Source of the DNA: CAVPDA01 sp963702495
GTDB lineage: Bacteria > Pseudomonadota > Gammaproteobacteria > Burkholderiales > Rhodocyclaceae
Assembly (NCBI GenBank): GCA_963702495.1
Contig: CAVPDA010000016.1
Span: 62,001-126,000 of the forward strand
Direction of reading: 5' to 3'
DNA: 64,000 bases
The position numbers and the translations under genes are program-made. Below, in pieces: positions 1 to 9,180 of this stretch. The stretch's first letter is position 1. Each line of letters begins with the position of its first letter. Below the pieces are notes generated by a model. It saw only the letters and a list, made by a program, of their open reading frames with translations. It made no database searches and was not told where the DNA came from.

Positions 1-708
1 GATCAGATCCGTTCCGGCCGTTCGCAGCACATCGACATAGGCCTCGATTTCCCCTCCATCCGGCGTTTTCCCGTCGACGGCGAAAATGCAGGTCTGCACC
101 CAGGTCGGGCAGAGTTGGGCACAGCGCCGCAGGTTTCTTGCCACCTGCTGCGGCGCAAGAGCGATGCTGTTGATGCGGGCGAATCCCGCACGCGTTCCCG
201 CATCGACCTTGAACCAGACTTCCCCTTCGCACGCGGCAAGCCGCGCGATCGCTTGTTGGACACTGCGGCGGCCGAGCAGGCTGCCATTGGTGATCAGCCT
301 CGTCCTGACCTGCGGCGCCAGGGAGAATTCCCCCCGAACCGTGGCGACGAGTTCGATCACCTGCGGAAACTCGCGCGCGCTGGTCGGTTCGCCGTTGCCC
401 GAGATGGCGATATCGACGAGGTGGCGGGAATCCTCGGGCACGCGCCGACGCATGAAATCGCCCGTCAAAGCCTCGCGCAGGAAACCGCGCAGTTCGCGCC
501 CGAGCACATCGAGATCGATCGGCGGCGCCGATCCGCGCCTCAGGTTCGGCACCTGACAGTAGATGCAGCGCCAATTGCAGGCGTTATTGGGGTTGAGATT
601 GATGCCGACGGAAACCCCGCCTGCCCGGCGCGATATCACCGGATAGACGTAGGTCAGTCCGGCGGACTCTCGGCTATGGTCACGCGTATCGAGACGGCGG
701 ATTTGCAT
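1..708 (-). CDS. Radical SAM protein (partial, runs off left edge)
   Basis: The frame opens at an ATG at 708 and stays open to base 1, so the C-terminus lies outside the window. About 40 residues in, the protein has the radical SAM cluster motif C-x3-C-x2-C (CNWRCIYC), followed by a GNGEPT segment typical of SAM binding. The fold suits COG0731-like Fe-S oxidoreductases. It is divergent from queD, but the cluster context does not match the classical QueE, so a queuosine role is only a guess. Substrate unknown. Confidence 0.8.
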   Translation of the reverse strand, partial: MQIRRLDTRDHSRESAGLTYVYPVISRRAGGVSVGINLNPNNACNWRCIYCQVPNLRRGSAPPIDLDVLGRELRGFLREALTGDFMRRRVPEDSRHLVDIAISGNGEPTSAREFPQVIELVATVRGEFSLAPQVRTRLITNGSLLGRRSVQQAIARLAACEGEVWFKVDAGTRAGFARINSIALAPQQVARNLRRCAQLCPTWVQTCIFAVDGKTPDGGEIEAYVDVLRTAGTDLI

Positions 709-800
709 GGGATGGGGCGGAAGCGGGCGCTGTCGGCACGGTGCTATAATCCCGCGCCCTGCCACAGCTTACCACTGCCTTCCCGGACCGCCATCCCGAC

Positions 801-1262
801 ATGCGCATTACCCGCCGACTGGAATTCGACGCCGGGCACCGCATCCCCGATCACCGGAGCCAGTGCCGCCATCTGCACGGCCATCGCTATGCGCTCGAAG
901 TGACCGTAAGCGGAGATGTGATCCGTGCGCCGGGATCGGCGGTGGACGGCATGGTGATGGACTTCGCCGAGGTCAAGGCGCTGGCGCGGGCCCACGTCGC
1001 CGACGCCTGGGACCACGCGTTTCTCGTGCACCGCGGCGACGCTGCCGTGGTCGAATTCCTTCAGTCACTGCCGCACCACAAGACCGTGGTGCTGGAGGCC
1101 GTACCGACCGCCGAGAATCTGGCGCTCGCCGCGTTTCGCATCCTCGACCGCGTCTATCGCGACACCTACGGCAATCACCTGAGGCTGGAACGCGTCCGCA
1201 TCTACGAAACGCCCAATTGCTGGGCCGATGCGGTGCGGCAGGACGCCGAAGGCAGCGGCTGA
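801..1262 (+). CDS. queD: 6-carboxy-5,6,7,8-tetrahydropterin synthase (QueD)
   Basis: QueD converts 7,8-dihydroneopterin triphosphate to 6-carboxytetrahydropterin, the second step to preQ0 and queuosine, in the cytoplasm. The 153-residue protein has the zinc ligands H13, H26 and H28 (AGHR and HLHGH), the catalytic Cys at C22, and the conserved DH pair in AWDHAFL. The C-terminal segment YETPNCWA is also family-typical. Length is close to bacterial QueD. It stands alone between a radical SAM gene and a ModE-like regulator; no other queuosine gene is visible. Confidence 0.93.
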   Translation: MRITRRLEFDAGHRIPDHRSQCRHLHGHRYALEVTVSGDVIRAPGSAVDGMVMDFAEVKALARAHVADAWDHAFLVHRGDAAVVEFLQSLPHHKTVVLEAVPTAENLALAAFRILDRVYRDTYGNHLRLERVRIYETPNCWADAVRQDAEGSG

Positions 1263-1299
1263 CGAGGCGTTCACGCCGGGCGGACGCCGAACCGCCGGG

Positions 1300-2400
1300 T
1301 CAGTTCTCCCCCACCTGCAGGGCCTTGTCCACCGCGAGCACGGACAATCGGTCGCCGCTGCCGGTGGCGTCGTAGCCCGGCAGTGCCGCGACCGCCTGCC
1401 GGAACTCCGGCGACTCCAGCGCCTCGGCCAGTCCCAGGATCTCGGGACTGCACGCGGACTTGCGGGGAAAGCCGAAGTAGTACGCCTCCTCGATCAAGGG
1501 CACGAAATCGAGCCGGAAGCGCCGTGCCGCCGCCTCGATGCCCAATCCGGCATCGGCCTCGCCGCCGGCGATGAGCGCCGCGACCGCGGCATGGGTGTGC
1601 TCCTCCGAGGTGTAACCGCGGATGTCGCCCGGTTTCAAGCCATGTTCCTGGAGCAGTAGGTCGAACACCATGCGCGTGCCGGCCCCCGGTTCACGGTTCA
1701 GAAAGCGCACGTCCGGCCGCGCCAGGTCGCGCACCTCGCGCAAGCGCTTTGGATTGCCGGCCGGCACCATCAATCCCTGCACCCGGCCGCACACGCGCAG
1801 CAACTGGTGTTTGCGGGCACTCAACTGGCGCCGATACTGCGACCAAACGCGCCGGCCCAGGTCCCCGCCCGGACAGTGAAAGCCCGCGGCATCGCAGCCG
1901 CCGTCGGCCAGCGCCGCGACCGCCTCCACGCTGCCGCGGAAGTGCAGATCCACCTCATGCCCCCGCGCGCGCATCAGTTCTGCCAGGCTCCCAACGGCCA
2001 GATCGTGGCTCGCCACCAGCCTCAAGCGCAAATGCGTGCCGCGCTGGCGCCCCGCCAGAATCTCGGCCATCTCCAGATCGGCTGCCGCAAAATGCGGCGC
2101 CAACCGCCTCCGGACCTGCGCATCCAGCGTCACGAGTTGGGCGGCGAACGGGCTGAGCCTGGAACCGCTGCCACGCCCCGACGCCACCAGTTCCCGCCCG
2201 AAGTGTCCCTGCCAGCGATCGATGCGCCCCCAGGCATGGCGATAGGACATGCCCAGTTCGCGCGCCGCCGCGGCAATCGACCCGGTGCGGCCGATGCCAT
2301 CGAGCAGCGCGATCAACCTCGTTTCCTCGTTCGATGCTGACTCCGGCGTGAAGCGCCACACGCAGGCGAGGCTCGCGGCGTCGTTTGCCTTCAATGACAT
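1300..2400 (-). CDS. ModE-like HTH regulator with periplasmic-binding-type ligand domain
   Basis: This 366-residue one-component regulator has an N-terminal winged helix of the ModE/LysR type at roughly residues 25-100 (SIAAAARELGMSYRHAW is the recognition region). A type-2 periplasmic-binding fold follows at about residues 110-340, as in COG1910 proteins (LVASHDLAVG; LNREPGAGTRMVFD). Such proteins usually sense molybdate, tungstate or related ligands, and control uptake or molybdoenzyme genes. It lies about 18 kb from modBAC, so a link to molybdate is an inference. It is divergent from fadH. Confidence 0.8.
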   Translation of the reverse strand: MSLKANDAASLACVWRFTPESASNEETRLIALLDGIGRTGSIAAAARELGMSYRHAWGRIDRWQGHFGRELVASGRGSGSRLSPFAAQLVTLDAQVRRRLAPHFAAADLEMAEILAGRQRGTHLRLRLVASHDLAVGSLAELMRARGHEVDLHFRGSVEAVAALADGGCDAAGFHCPGGDLGRRVWSQYRRQLSARKHQLLRVCGRVQGLMVPAGNPKRLREVRDLARPDVRFLNREPGAGTRMVFDLLLQEHGLKPGDIRGYTSEEHTHAAVAALIAGGEADAGLGIEAAARRFRLDFVPLIEEAYYFGFPRKSACSPEILGLAEALESPEFRQAVAALPGYDATGSGDRLSVLAVDKALQVGEN

Positions 2401-2570
2401 ATCTGGCCCTCGGTTTCACATGGTGACCGGGAACGCCTCCTCCGCCATGACCACCGATCCGGGATCCACATTCTAGGTGAGGATCGGAGCGAAAGAATCG
2501 GCCCCTGCGTCCGCCGGTAACGATTGCCGCGCAATGGCCCTTGCGGCGACGCGGCACTGCCGGGATAATT

Positions 2571-2590
2571 AAACAAGCATTTGCTTGGTA
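2571..2590. promoter_or_regulatory. Candidate TetR operator upstream of fadH
   Basis: The imperfect palindrome AAACAAGCATTTGCTTGGTA matches 17 of 20 positions of the perfect palindrome in front of the tetR gene (8209-8228). It sits 95 bp before the fadH start, in the fadH/ModE-like divergent spacer. Binding by the TetR protein is inferred from the shared site. Confidence 0.7.
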
Positions 2591-2684
2591 ACAACGAGCC
2601 ATCGTCGCGCAGCGGAGTCGGATGATCGTCCCACAGCCTTCCTGCCGGATGCCACTGCCCACAACGAACGCCTCTTATTGGACC

Positions 2685-4709
2685 ATGAACACGAACTCCT
2701 ACCCTCGCCTGCTCGCGCCGCTGGATCTCGGCTGGTGTACGCTCAAGAACCGCGTCCTCATGGGCTCCATGCACACCGGCCTGGAGGAGGCCCCCGACGG
2801 CTTCGCGCGCATGGCCGCCTTCTACGCCGAGCGGGCCAAGGGCGGCGTTGGGTTGATCGTCACCGGCGGCATCGCGCCGAACCGGGCCGGGCGTGCCTTC
2901 CCCGGCGCGGCCTCGCTCGAAGACGAGGCGCACGCCGAGAAACACCGCGTCATCACCGAAGCCGTGCACGCCGCCGGCGGCAGGATCGCCCTGCAGATCC
3001 TGCATGTCGGCCGCTACGGCTACCACCGCGAGTCGGTGGCGCCCACGGCATTGCAGGCGCCGATCTCGCCGGTGAAGCCGATCGAACTGTCCGCCGCCGA
3101 GGTCGAGCAGACCATCGCCGACTACGCCCGCTGCGCCCGGCTCGCCCGGTCGGCGGGCTACGACGGGGTCGAGATCATGGGCTCAGAGGGTTATCTGATC
3201 AATCAGTTCATCGCGCCGATGACCAACCGGCGGACGGACGATTGGGGCGGATCCTTCGAGAACCGCATCCGCTTTGCGGTCGAGATCGTGCGCCGGACGC
3301 GCGCCGCGGTGGGGCCGAACTTCATCATCGTCTATCGCCTCTCCATGCTCGACCTGGTCGAGGGCGGCAGCACGTGGGACGAGATCGTCGCCCTCGGTCA
3401 GGCCATCGAGGCGGCCGGCGCCAGCCTCATCAACACCGGCATCGGCTGGCACGAGGCGCGCATCCCGACCATCGCCACCATGGTGCCGCGCGCCGCCTTC
3501 ACCTGGGTGACGCGCCGCCTCCGGGGCAAGGTGGGCATCCCGCTGATCACCACCAACCGCATCAACGATCCTCAGGTCGCCGAGGACATCCTCGCCCGCG
3601 GCGATGCCGACATGGTGTCGATGGCACGTCCGCTGCTGGCGGACGCCGATTTCGTGGTCAAGGCGGAGCAAGGGCGCGCCGACGAGATCAACACCTGCAT
3701 CGCCTGCAACCAGGCCTGCCTCGACCAGATCTTCGAGGGCCAGACCTGCTCCTGTCTGGTCAATCCGCGTGCCTGCAACGAAACGACCCTGGTTCTGACC
3801 AGGACGACGGCGCCGAAGAAGATCGCCGTCGTCGGCGCCGGTCCCGCCGGCCTCGCCTGCGCCACCGCCGCCGCCGAGCGCGGCCATGCCGTGACGCTGT
3901 TCGAAGGCGCCGACCGCATCGGCGGCCAGTTCAATCTCGCCCGGCGCATCCCGGGCAAGGAAGAGTTCGCCGAGACGCTGCGCTATTTCGGCCGCCGCAT
4001 CGAAACCAGCGGCGTCGAACTGCGACTCGGGCGACGCGTCACCGCGGCAGAACTCGCCGCCGGCGGCTTCGACCACGTCGTCCTCGCCACCGGCATCGTG
4101 CCGCGTTCGCCCGACGTTCCGGGCATCGAGCATCCCAAAGTGGCGAGCTACATCGACGTCATCGAGGGTCGCAAGCAGGCGGGGAGCCGCGTCGCCATCG
4201 TCGGCGCCGGGGGCATCGGCTTCGACGTGGCCGAGTTCCTCACCCATACCGGCGGCGATGCGAACGACATCGGCCGCTTCCAGGACGAATGGGGCATCGA
4301 CGCCGAGTTCAACGGCCGCGGCGGCCTCAAGCCTGCCGTCGGCGAACGCCCGCCGCGCCAAGTATGGCTGCTGCAGCGCAAGACGAGCAAGGTCGGCGAC
4401 GGTCTCGCCAAGACCACCGGCTGGATCCGCCGCACGCTGCTGAAGAAGCGCGGTGTCGGCATGCTGTCCGGTGTGGCCTACCAGCGCATCGACGACGCCG
4501 GCCTGCACATCACGGTGGACGGCCAGCCGCAGCTCATCCCGGCAGACACCGTGGTCGTCTGTGCCGGCCAGGAGCCGCGGCGCGAGTTGGAAGCGGGGCT
4601 GCGCGAGGCGGGGGTGCCGCTGTCCCTGATCGGCGGCGCCGACGTGGCCACCGAACTCGATGCCAAGCGCGCCATAGACCAGGGAACGCGCTTGGCGGCG
4701 GCACTCTGA
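2685..4709 (+). CDS. fadH: 2,4-dienoyl-CoA reductase (FadH-type, FMN/FAD/4Fe-4S)
   Basis: FadH reduces 2,4-dienoyl-CoA with NADPH during beta-oxidation of polyunsaturated fatty acids. The protein is 674 residues, as in E. coli (672). An old-yellow-enzyme TIM barrel (about 1-330) is followed by a 4Fe-4S motif C-x2-C-x3-C-x11-C (CIACNQACLDQ...) and then a FAD/NADPH domain with VVGAGPAGLACA and IVGAGGIGFDVA. An in-frame ATG at 2622 exists, but homology begins at 2685. A TetR-type palindrome lies upstream, linking it to the thiolase operon. Confidence 0.92.
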   Translation: MNTNSYPRLLAPLDLGWCTLKNRVLMGSMHTGLEEAPDGFARMAAFYAERAKGGVGLIVTGGIAPNRAGRAFPGAASLEDEAHAEKHRVITEAVHAAGGRIALQILHVGRYGYHRESVAPTALQAPISPVKPIELSAAEVEQTIADYARCARLARSAGYDGVEIMGSEGYLINQFIAPMTNRRTDDWGGSFENRIRFAVEIVRRTRAAVGPNFIIVYRLSMLDLVEGGSTWDEIVALGQAIEAAGASLINTGIGWHEARIPTIATMVPRAAFTWVTRRLRGKVGIPLITTNRINDPQVAEDILARGDADMVSMARPLLADADFVVKAEQGRADEINTCIACNQACLDQIFEGQTCSCLVNPRACNETTLVLTRTTAPKKIAVVGAGPAGLACATAAAERGHAVTLFEGADRIGGQFNLARRIPGKEEFAETLRYFGRRIETSGVELRLGRRVTAAELAAGGFDHVVLATGIVPRSPDVPGIEHPKVASYIDVIEGRKQAGSRVAIVGAGGIGFDVAEFLTHTGGDANDIGRFQDEWGIDAEFNGRGGLKPAVGERPPRQVWLLQRKTSKVGDGLAKTTGWIRRTLLKKRGVGMLSGVAYQRIDDAGLHITVDGQPQLIPADTVVVCAGQEPRRELEAGLREAGVPLSLIGGADVATELDAKRAIDQGTRLAAAL

Positions 4710-4758
4710 CCTTCGCGGCCGCGGCGCCGGGCAGATGTGCCCGGCGCCGCGCTGCGAT

Positions 4759-6885
4759 TCAGCGCGGATAGAACCTCTCTGCCCTGGCCGCCATGTCGTT
4801 CAGAAGCGGCGGCGGCGCAAAGCGCGCACCGTGCCAGGCGGCGAGGCGTTCCGCCGCGGCGACGAATTCCGCCACGCCCATGGTATCGATCCAGCCGATG
4901 GGACCACCGCGGAAGGACGGATAGCCCCAGCCCAGGAGCGCGCCGATATCTGCGTCCATCGGCCGCGTCACGACTCCTTCCTCCAGGCACTTCGCCGCCT
5001 CGATGGACTGAATCGCGATCAGGCGTTCGATCACCGCGTCGACCACAGGCTGGACCGGCAGAACGGGAAAAAATTCGGCCAGTCCCTGCCACAGGCACTT
5101 GCTGCCGCCTTCGGGATAATCGTAGAAACCCTGACCCGACTTCTTGCCGAGGCGTCCGAACTCCTCGACCATCCGGGTCGCGACGCGCTCGGCGTCGGGG
5201 TGGACCAGCGTGCCGCCGGTGTCGGCGCGGGTCTGCCAGTTTATCCGGTAGATCAGCTCCACCGACACTTCATCGGTGAGGGCCAGCGGACCCAGCGGCA
5301 TGCCTGCCATGCGCCCGGCATTGTCGATGAGCGCCGGCTTCACCCCCTGGGCCAGCATCGCCAGGCCTTCGGCCAGGTACGCGGCGAAGACGCGGCTGGT
5401 GTAGAAGCCGCGGGCGTCGTTGACCACGATCGGCGTCTTGCCGATGGTCCGCACGTAATCCATCGAGCGCGCCAGCGTCTGCGGGCTGGTCTGCCCGCCG
5501 ACGATGACCTCCACCAGCGGCATGCGCTCGACCGGCGAGAAGAAATGCAGACCGATGAAATTGCCGGGGCGCGCGCTCGCCCGCGCCAGGCCCGTGATCG
5601 GCAGCGTGGACGTGTTCGAGGCGAGGATCGCACTCGTGGCCAGGACCGCTTCCGCCTTCCGCGTCACGTCAGCCTTGACCGCCCGATCCTCGAACACGGC
5701 CTCGATCGCCAGTTCGCAGCCCTGGAGGTCGGCGAAATCGGTCGTCGGCGCGATACGACCGAGTATGGCATCGCGCTGCGCCGCGGTCGTGATGCCCTTT
5801 TCGACCTGCTTGACGATCATGCTTTCGGCATGGGCGCGGCCCCGCTCTGCCGCTTCGGGCGTCGTGTCGAGCAGCACCACGCCGATGCCGGCCGCCGCCG
5901 TGGCATAGGCAATTCCCGCGCCCATCATGCCGGCGCCGAGGATCCCGACTTTGGTGAACGCCTGCAGCGGAATCCCGGACGGACGGCTGGCGAGTTTGTT
6001 CGCATCGCGCAGACCGAAATGCAGCAGGCGGATCATGTTCTTCGCCTCCGGCGTGAGCGCGGTGGCGGCGAAATAGCGCGCCTCGATCTTCAGCCCGGTA
6101 TCGATGTCGGTCTGCAGGCCTTCGTACACGCAGGCCATGATGTTGCGGGCCGCCGGCTGGTTGTTGCCGGTCTTTTCGCGCAGCATGGCGTTGCCCGACA
6201 TGAAAATCTGGATGCCGGCGGGGCTCTGCACCGCGCCGCCCGGGATCCGGTAGCCGCTGCCGTCCCACGGCTGCTGCGGCCGTTGCGAGCCCTGCGCGAG
6301 CAGCCACTGGCGCGCCGCCGGTATTTCCTGGCCGGGGGTCACCAGCGCATGCACGATGCCGGCATCGAGCGCGGCGCGGCCCGTCACGCGCCTGCCTTCG
6401 AGCAGCAGCGGCAGCGCCGGGGCGATGCCGATCAGCCGCGGCAATCGCTGCGTGGCGCCGCCGCCGGGAATCAGGCCGAACGACACCTGCGGCAGGCCGA
6501 AGCGGGCGCGGTCGTTCTCCGCGGCGACGCGGTAATGGCAGGCGAGCGCGAGTTCCATTCCCGCACCGAAGGCGGATGCGGGGAGCGCGGCGGCGACCGG
6601 CTTGCCGCCGGTCTCCAGGGCGCGCAGCCTGCGATTCCAGTCCATCGCGCGCTCGAACAAGACCCCGGCGTCGTCGGCGCGGAGGATCGTATCGAGATCG
6701 GCATCGGCGAGGAAATCGGCCTGGGCCGCCACGATCAGGATGCCCTTCACCGCGGCGTCGCCGAGGGCGCGATCGAGCGCTGCGCAGAAGGCGACGGCGC
6801 CGGCAGCGTCGGTTACGCTCCCGCTGCGGTTCGCTGCGTCCCAGGTCAGGGTGGCGATGCCGTCGCCATCGGTCGCGTAGTCCAT
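4759..6885 (-). CDS. Bifunctional enoyl-CoA hydratase / 3-hydroxyacyl-CoA dehydrogenase (FadB/FadJ type)
   Basis: This is the fatty-acid oxidation complex alpha subunit, carrying out hydration and NAD-dependent dehydrogenation. A crotonase domain fills about residues 1-200. A Rossmann domain follows with GILGAGMMGAG, then the dehydrogenase signature GLHFFSPVERMPLVEV and a duplicated C-terminal helical domain. Length is 708 residues, near FadJ. The chosen start (6885) follows a GGGTGAGG ribosome site. Another ATG at 6900 overlaps the thiolase stop as TGATG. It is cotranscribed downstream of the thiolase. Confidence 0.92.
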   Translation of the reverse strand: MDYATDGDGIATLTWDAANRSGSVTDAAGAVAFCAALDRALGDAAVKGILIVAAQADFLADADLDTILRADDAGVLFERAMDWNRRLRALETGGKPVAAALPASAFGAGMELALACHYRVAAENDRARFGLPQVSFGLIPGGGATQRLPRLIGIAPALPLLLEGRRVTGRAALDAGIVHALVTPGQEIPAARQWLLAQGSQRPQQPWDGSGYRIPGGAVQSPAGIQIFMSGNAMLREKTGNNQPAARNIMACVYEGLQTDIDTGLKIEARYFAATALTPEAKNMIRLLHFGLRDANKLASRPSGIPLQAFTKVGILGAGMMGAGIAYATAAAGIGVVLLDTTPEAAERGRAHAESMIVKQVEKGITTAAQRDAILGRIAPTTDFADLQGCELAIEAVFEDRAVKADVTRKAEAVLATSAILASNTSTLPITGLARASARPGNFIGLHFFSPVERMPLVEVIVGGQTSPQTLARSMDYVRTIGKTPIVVNDARGFYTSRVFAAYLAEGLAMLAQGVKPALIDNAGRMAGMPLGPLALTDEVSVELIYRINWQTRADTGGTLVHPDAERVATRMVEEFGRLGKKSGQGFYDYPEGGSKCLWQGLAEFFPVLPVQPVVDAVIERLIAIQSIEAAKCLEEGVVTRPMDADIGALLGWGYPSFRGGPIGWIDTMGVAEFVAAAERLAAWHGARFAPPPLLNDMAARAERFYPR

Positions 6886-6899
6886 CGTCCTCACCCCCA

Positions 6900-8108
6900 T
6901 CACAGCCGCTCGATGATCGTTGCCGTGCCCATGCCGGCACCCACGCAAAGCGTCACCAGGCCGGTGCCGAGGCCGCGTCGCTCCATCTCGTCGAGCAGCG
7001 TGCCGAGGAGCATGGCGCCGGTGGCGCCGAGCGGGTGGCCCATGGCGATCGCCCCGCCATTGACGTTGATCTTGTCGCGCGCAATGCGCAGAACCTCCAT
7101 GTAGCGCAGCACCACCGCGGCGAACGCCTCGTTCAGTTCGAACAGGTCGATGTCGGACACCTGCATGCCGGCGCGCTTCAGTACTTTCTCGGTGACGTAG
7201 CTCGGCCCGGTGAGCATGAGCGACGGCTCGGAGCCGATGGAGGCGAAGGCGCGCACCCGGGCACGCGGCTTCAAACCGAGCTTCTCGCCCATCTCCCGGC
7301 TGCCGAAAAGGACGGCCGCCGCGCCATCCACGATGCCCGAACTGTTGCCCGCGTGGTGAACGTGCATGACGCGCTCCACTTCGGGGTAGCGCTGGATGAT
7401 CACGGCATCGAAGCCGTACTTCTCGCCTGTCTCCCGGAACGACGGCTTGAGCGTCGCCAGCGAATCGAGGGTGGTGTCGGGCCGCAGGTGCTCGTCGCGG
7501 TCGAGGATGGTGAGGCCGTTGCGGTCCGTCACCGGAACGACGGAGCGCTCGAAGCAGCCGTTGTCCCAGGCCAGCTTGGCGCGCCGCTGACTCTCGACGG
7601 CATAGCCATCCACATCCGCGCGGCTGTAGCCCCAGAGGGTGGCGATCATGTCGGCGGACACACCCTGGGGCACGAAGTAGGTCTTCAACGCCACCTGGGG
7701 ATCCGCCGGCCAGGCCCCGCCCGAGGACAGCATGGGAATGCGCGACATGCTCTCCACCCCGCCGCCCACCATCAGGTCCGACTGCCCCGCCATGATCTGC
7801 GCCGCCGCCTGGTTGCAGGCTTCCAGCCCGGAGGCGCAGAAGCGGCTCACCACCACGCCGGGGACCGATTCGGCATAGTCGGCGCAGAGGGCGGCGACGC
7901 GGGCGATGCAGGCGCCCTGCTCGCCCACCGGGTCCACCACGCCGAGCACCACGTCGTCCACCAGCGCGGTGTCGAGCCGGTTGCGGTCGCGTATCGCCCG
8001 CAGCGCGGTCGCCGCCAGTTCGATCGGCGTGACCTCGTGCAGCGCACCATCCTTGCGCCCCCTGCCGCGCGGCGTTCGTACCGCATCATAGATAAATGCC
8101 TCTGCCAT
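6900..8108 (-). CDS. Acetyl-CoA C-acyltransferase (3-ketoacyl-CoA thiolase)
   Basis: This thiolase performs the last beta-oxidation step, releasing acetyl-CoA. The nucleophile is C91 (SRFCASGLEA), and the other active-site motifs GGAIAMGHPLGATG and LCVGAGMGTA are intact. It is 402 residues, normal for the family. The ATG at 8108 follows GGAG at good spacing; a GTG at 8111 is less likely. It is the first gene of a two-gene operon with the FadB-type enzyme, divergent from tetR and about 100 bp from the shared palindrome. Confidence 0.93.
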   Translation of the reverse strand: MAEAFIYDAVRTPRGRGRKDGALHEVTPIELAATALRAIRDRNRLDTALVDDVVLGVVDPVGEQGACIARVAALCADYAESVPGVVVSRFCASGLEACNQAAAQIMAGQSDLMVGGGVESMSRIPMLSSGGAWPADPQVALKTYFVPQGVSADMIATLWGYSRADVDGYAVESQRRAKLAWDNGCFERSVVPVTDRNGLTILDRDEHLRPDTTLDSLATLKPSFRETGEKYGFDAVIIQRYPEVERVMHVHHAGNSSGIVDGAAAVLFGSREMGEKLGLKPRARVRAFASIGSEPSLMLTGPSYVTEKVLKRAGMQVSDIDLFELNEAFAAVVLRYMEVLRIARDKINVNGGAIAMGHPLGATGAMLLGTLLDEMERRGLGTGLVTLCVGAGMGTATIIERL

Positions 8109-8208
8109 CACGGTCTCCTGCCTTCATCCGCGACATCGCCGCACCCGCGCGCCTGTCGCGCACGTTTGAGGCGCGCCACGAAACCCGGTAAAGTAGCAGC
8201 AATCGATC

Positions 8209-8228
8209 AACCAAGCAATTGCTTGGTT
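8209..8228. promoter_or_regulatory. Perfect 20-bp palindrome, candidate TetR operator
   Basis: AACCAAGCAATTGCTTGGTT is its own reverse complement. It lies between the divergent thiolase operon and the tetR gene, where autoregulation and control of both units would be expected. A close copy lies before fadH (2571-2590). No experimental binding is claimed. Confidence 0.8.
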
Positions 8229-8312
8229 ATTCAGGCTTGAGCGCGAATGGCGCGGCCCGCGCGCCGCCTCGGCCGTCGCGGCGAGTCAGATCTTGGAACC
8301 GCAAAGGACGTC

Positions 8313-8948
8313 ATGGCCCGCTCCAGCAAGGCCGCGCCGCAGGGCGCAAGCATCGCACCCAGGGAAACGCAGGAGGAAGGCAACCGGAAGGCCGAACTGG
8401 TTCGCGCCGCCGGCCGCCTGTTTCGCGAGAAGGGTTACGAGGCGACGACGATACGAGACATCGCCGACGCCGTGGGCATGCGCTCCGGCAGCCCCTTCTA
8501 CCACTTCAAGAGCAAGCAGGACATGCTCAAGGCGGTGATGCTCGAGGGTTTGGAGCAAGTGCGGCGCGCCATCGAAGACGCAGCCGCACGCAAGCGTTCG
8601 CCGAAGGAGAAACTGCGCGCCATGGTGCGCGCCCACCTCGCCACCATCCTCGGACCGGGGGCCGACTTCGTCCCGGTGCTGCTCTACGAATGGCGCGCGC
8701 TGCCCGACGAGATGCGTACCGACATCATCGCCGTCAAGGACCGTTACGAGGCGATCTGGGATGCCATGCTGCGCGAACTGAAGCAGGCCGGCCTGTTGCA
8801 CAAGGATGACAAAGTGACACGCCTTTTCCTTCTCGGCGCCCTCAACTGGGTCGTCCAATGGTACCGGCCCGGCGAGCGCTATTCCATCGAGGAAATCGCC
8901 GGCCGCGCCGTGGAATTCGTCCTGCCGCAAACTGGAGAGGCGCGATAA
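8313..8948 (+). CDS. TetR family regulator of the beta-oxidation genes
   Basis: This 211-residue repressor has a TetR N-terminal HTH (RAAGRLFREKGYEATTIRDIADAVGMRSGSPFYHFKSK region, about residues 32-70), and a C-terminal helical ligand domain. The start at 8313 follows AAAGGA; an upstream ATG at 8247 would add a non-homologous tail. The flanking genes and the shared palindrome suggest that it senses an acyl-CoA and controls fadH and the thiolase/FadB-type operon. Ligand and mode are inferred. Confidence 0.88.
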   Translation: MARSSKAAPQGASIAPRETQEEGNRKAELVRAAGRLFREKGYEATTIRDIADAVGMRSGSPFYHFKSKQDMLKAVMLEGLEQVRRAIEDAAARKRSPKEKLRAMVRAHLATILGPGADFVPVLLYEWRALPDEMRTDIIAVKDRYEAIWDAMLRELKQAGLLHKDDKVTRLFLLGALNWVVQWYRPGERYSIEEIAGRAVEFVLPQTGEAR

Positions 8949-9180
8949 CACCGCGTCGCGCCTTTGCGCATCCGGTTGGCAGGCAGGGCGTTGAGGCAAC
9001 CCTGGAGTTGGCGGAAGCGGTGTCCGCCCAATCTTCGTCCATCACGTTCCGCGATCGTCCAGAAAAACATTGTGGTTTTGCTCTATACTTACGAATCATT
9101 TACTCCAACATCATCCTTTCTCGTCCATCCGAATCCTGATCTAGTTTGTGGGTCGTTTCGTGGATGGGGAAGAAACGGTC

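Noticed and set aside
3183..4508. Long minus-strand frame of 441 codons inside fadH
   Set aside because: It is antisense to a well-conserved fadH reading and has low-complexity Gly/Ala/Asp content typical of a GC-rich shadow frame.
8949..9180. Possible tRNA or attachment site upstream of the integrase
   Set aside because: I found no cloverleaf-like sequence or matching direct repeat at the far end of the integrase.
9148..9180. Earlier start of the integrase at 9148
   Set aside because: The residues before 9181 do not match the family N-terminus, and the ATG at 9181 fits it directly.
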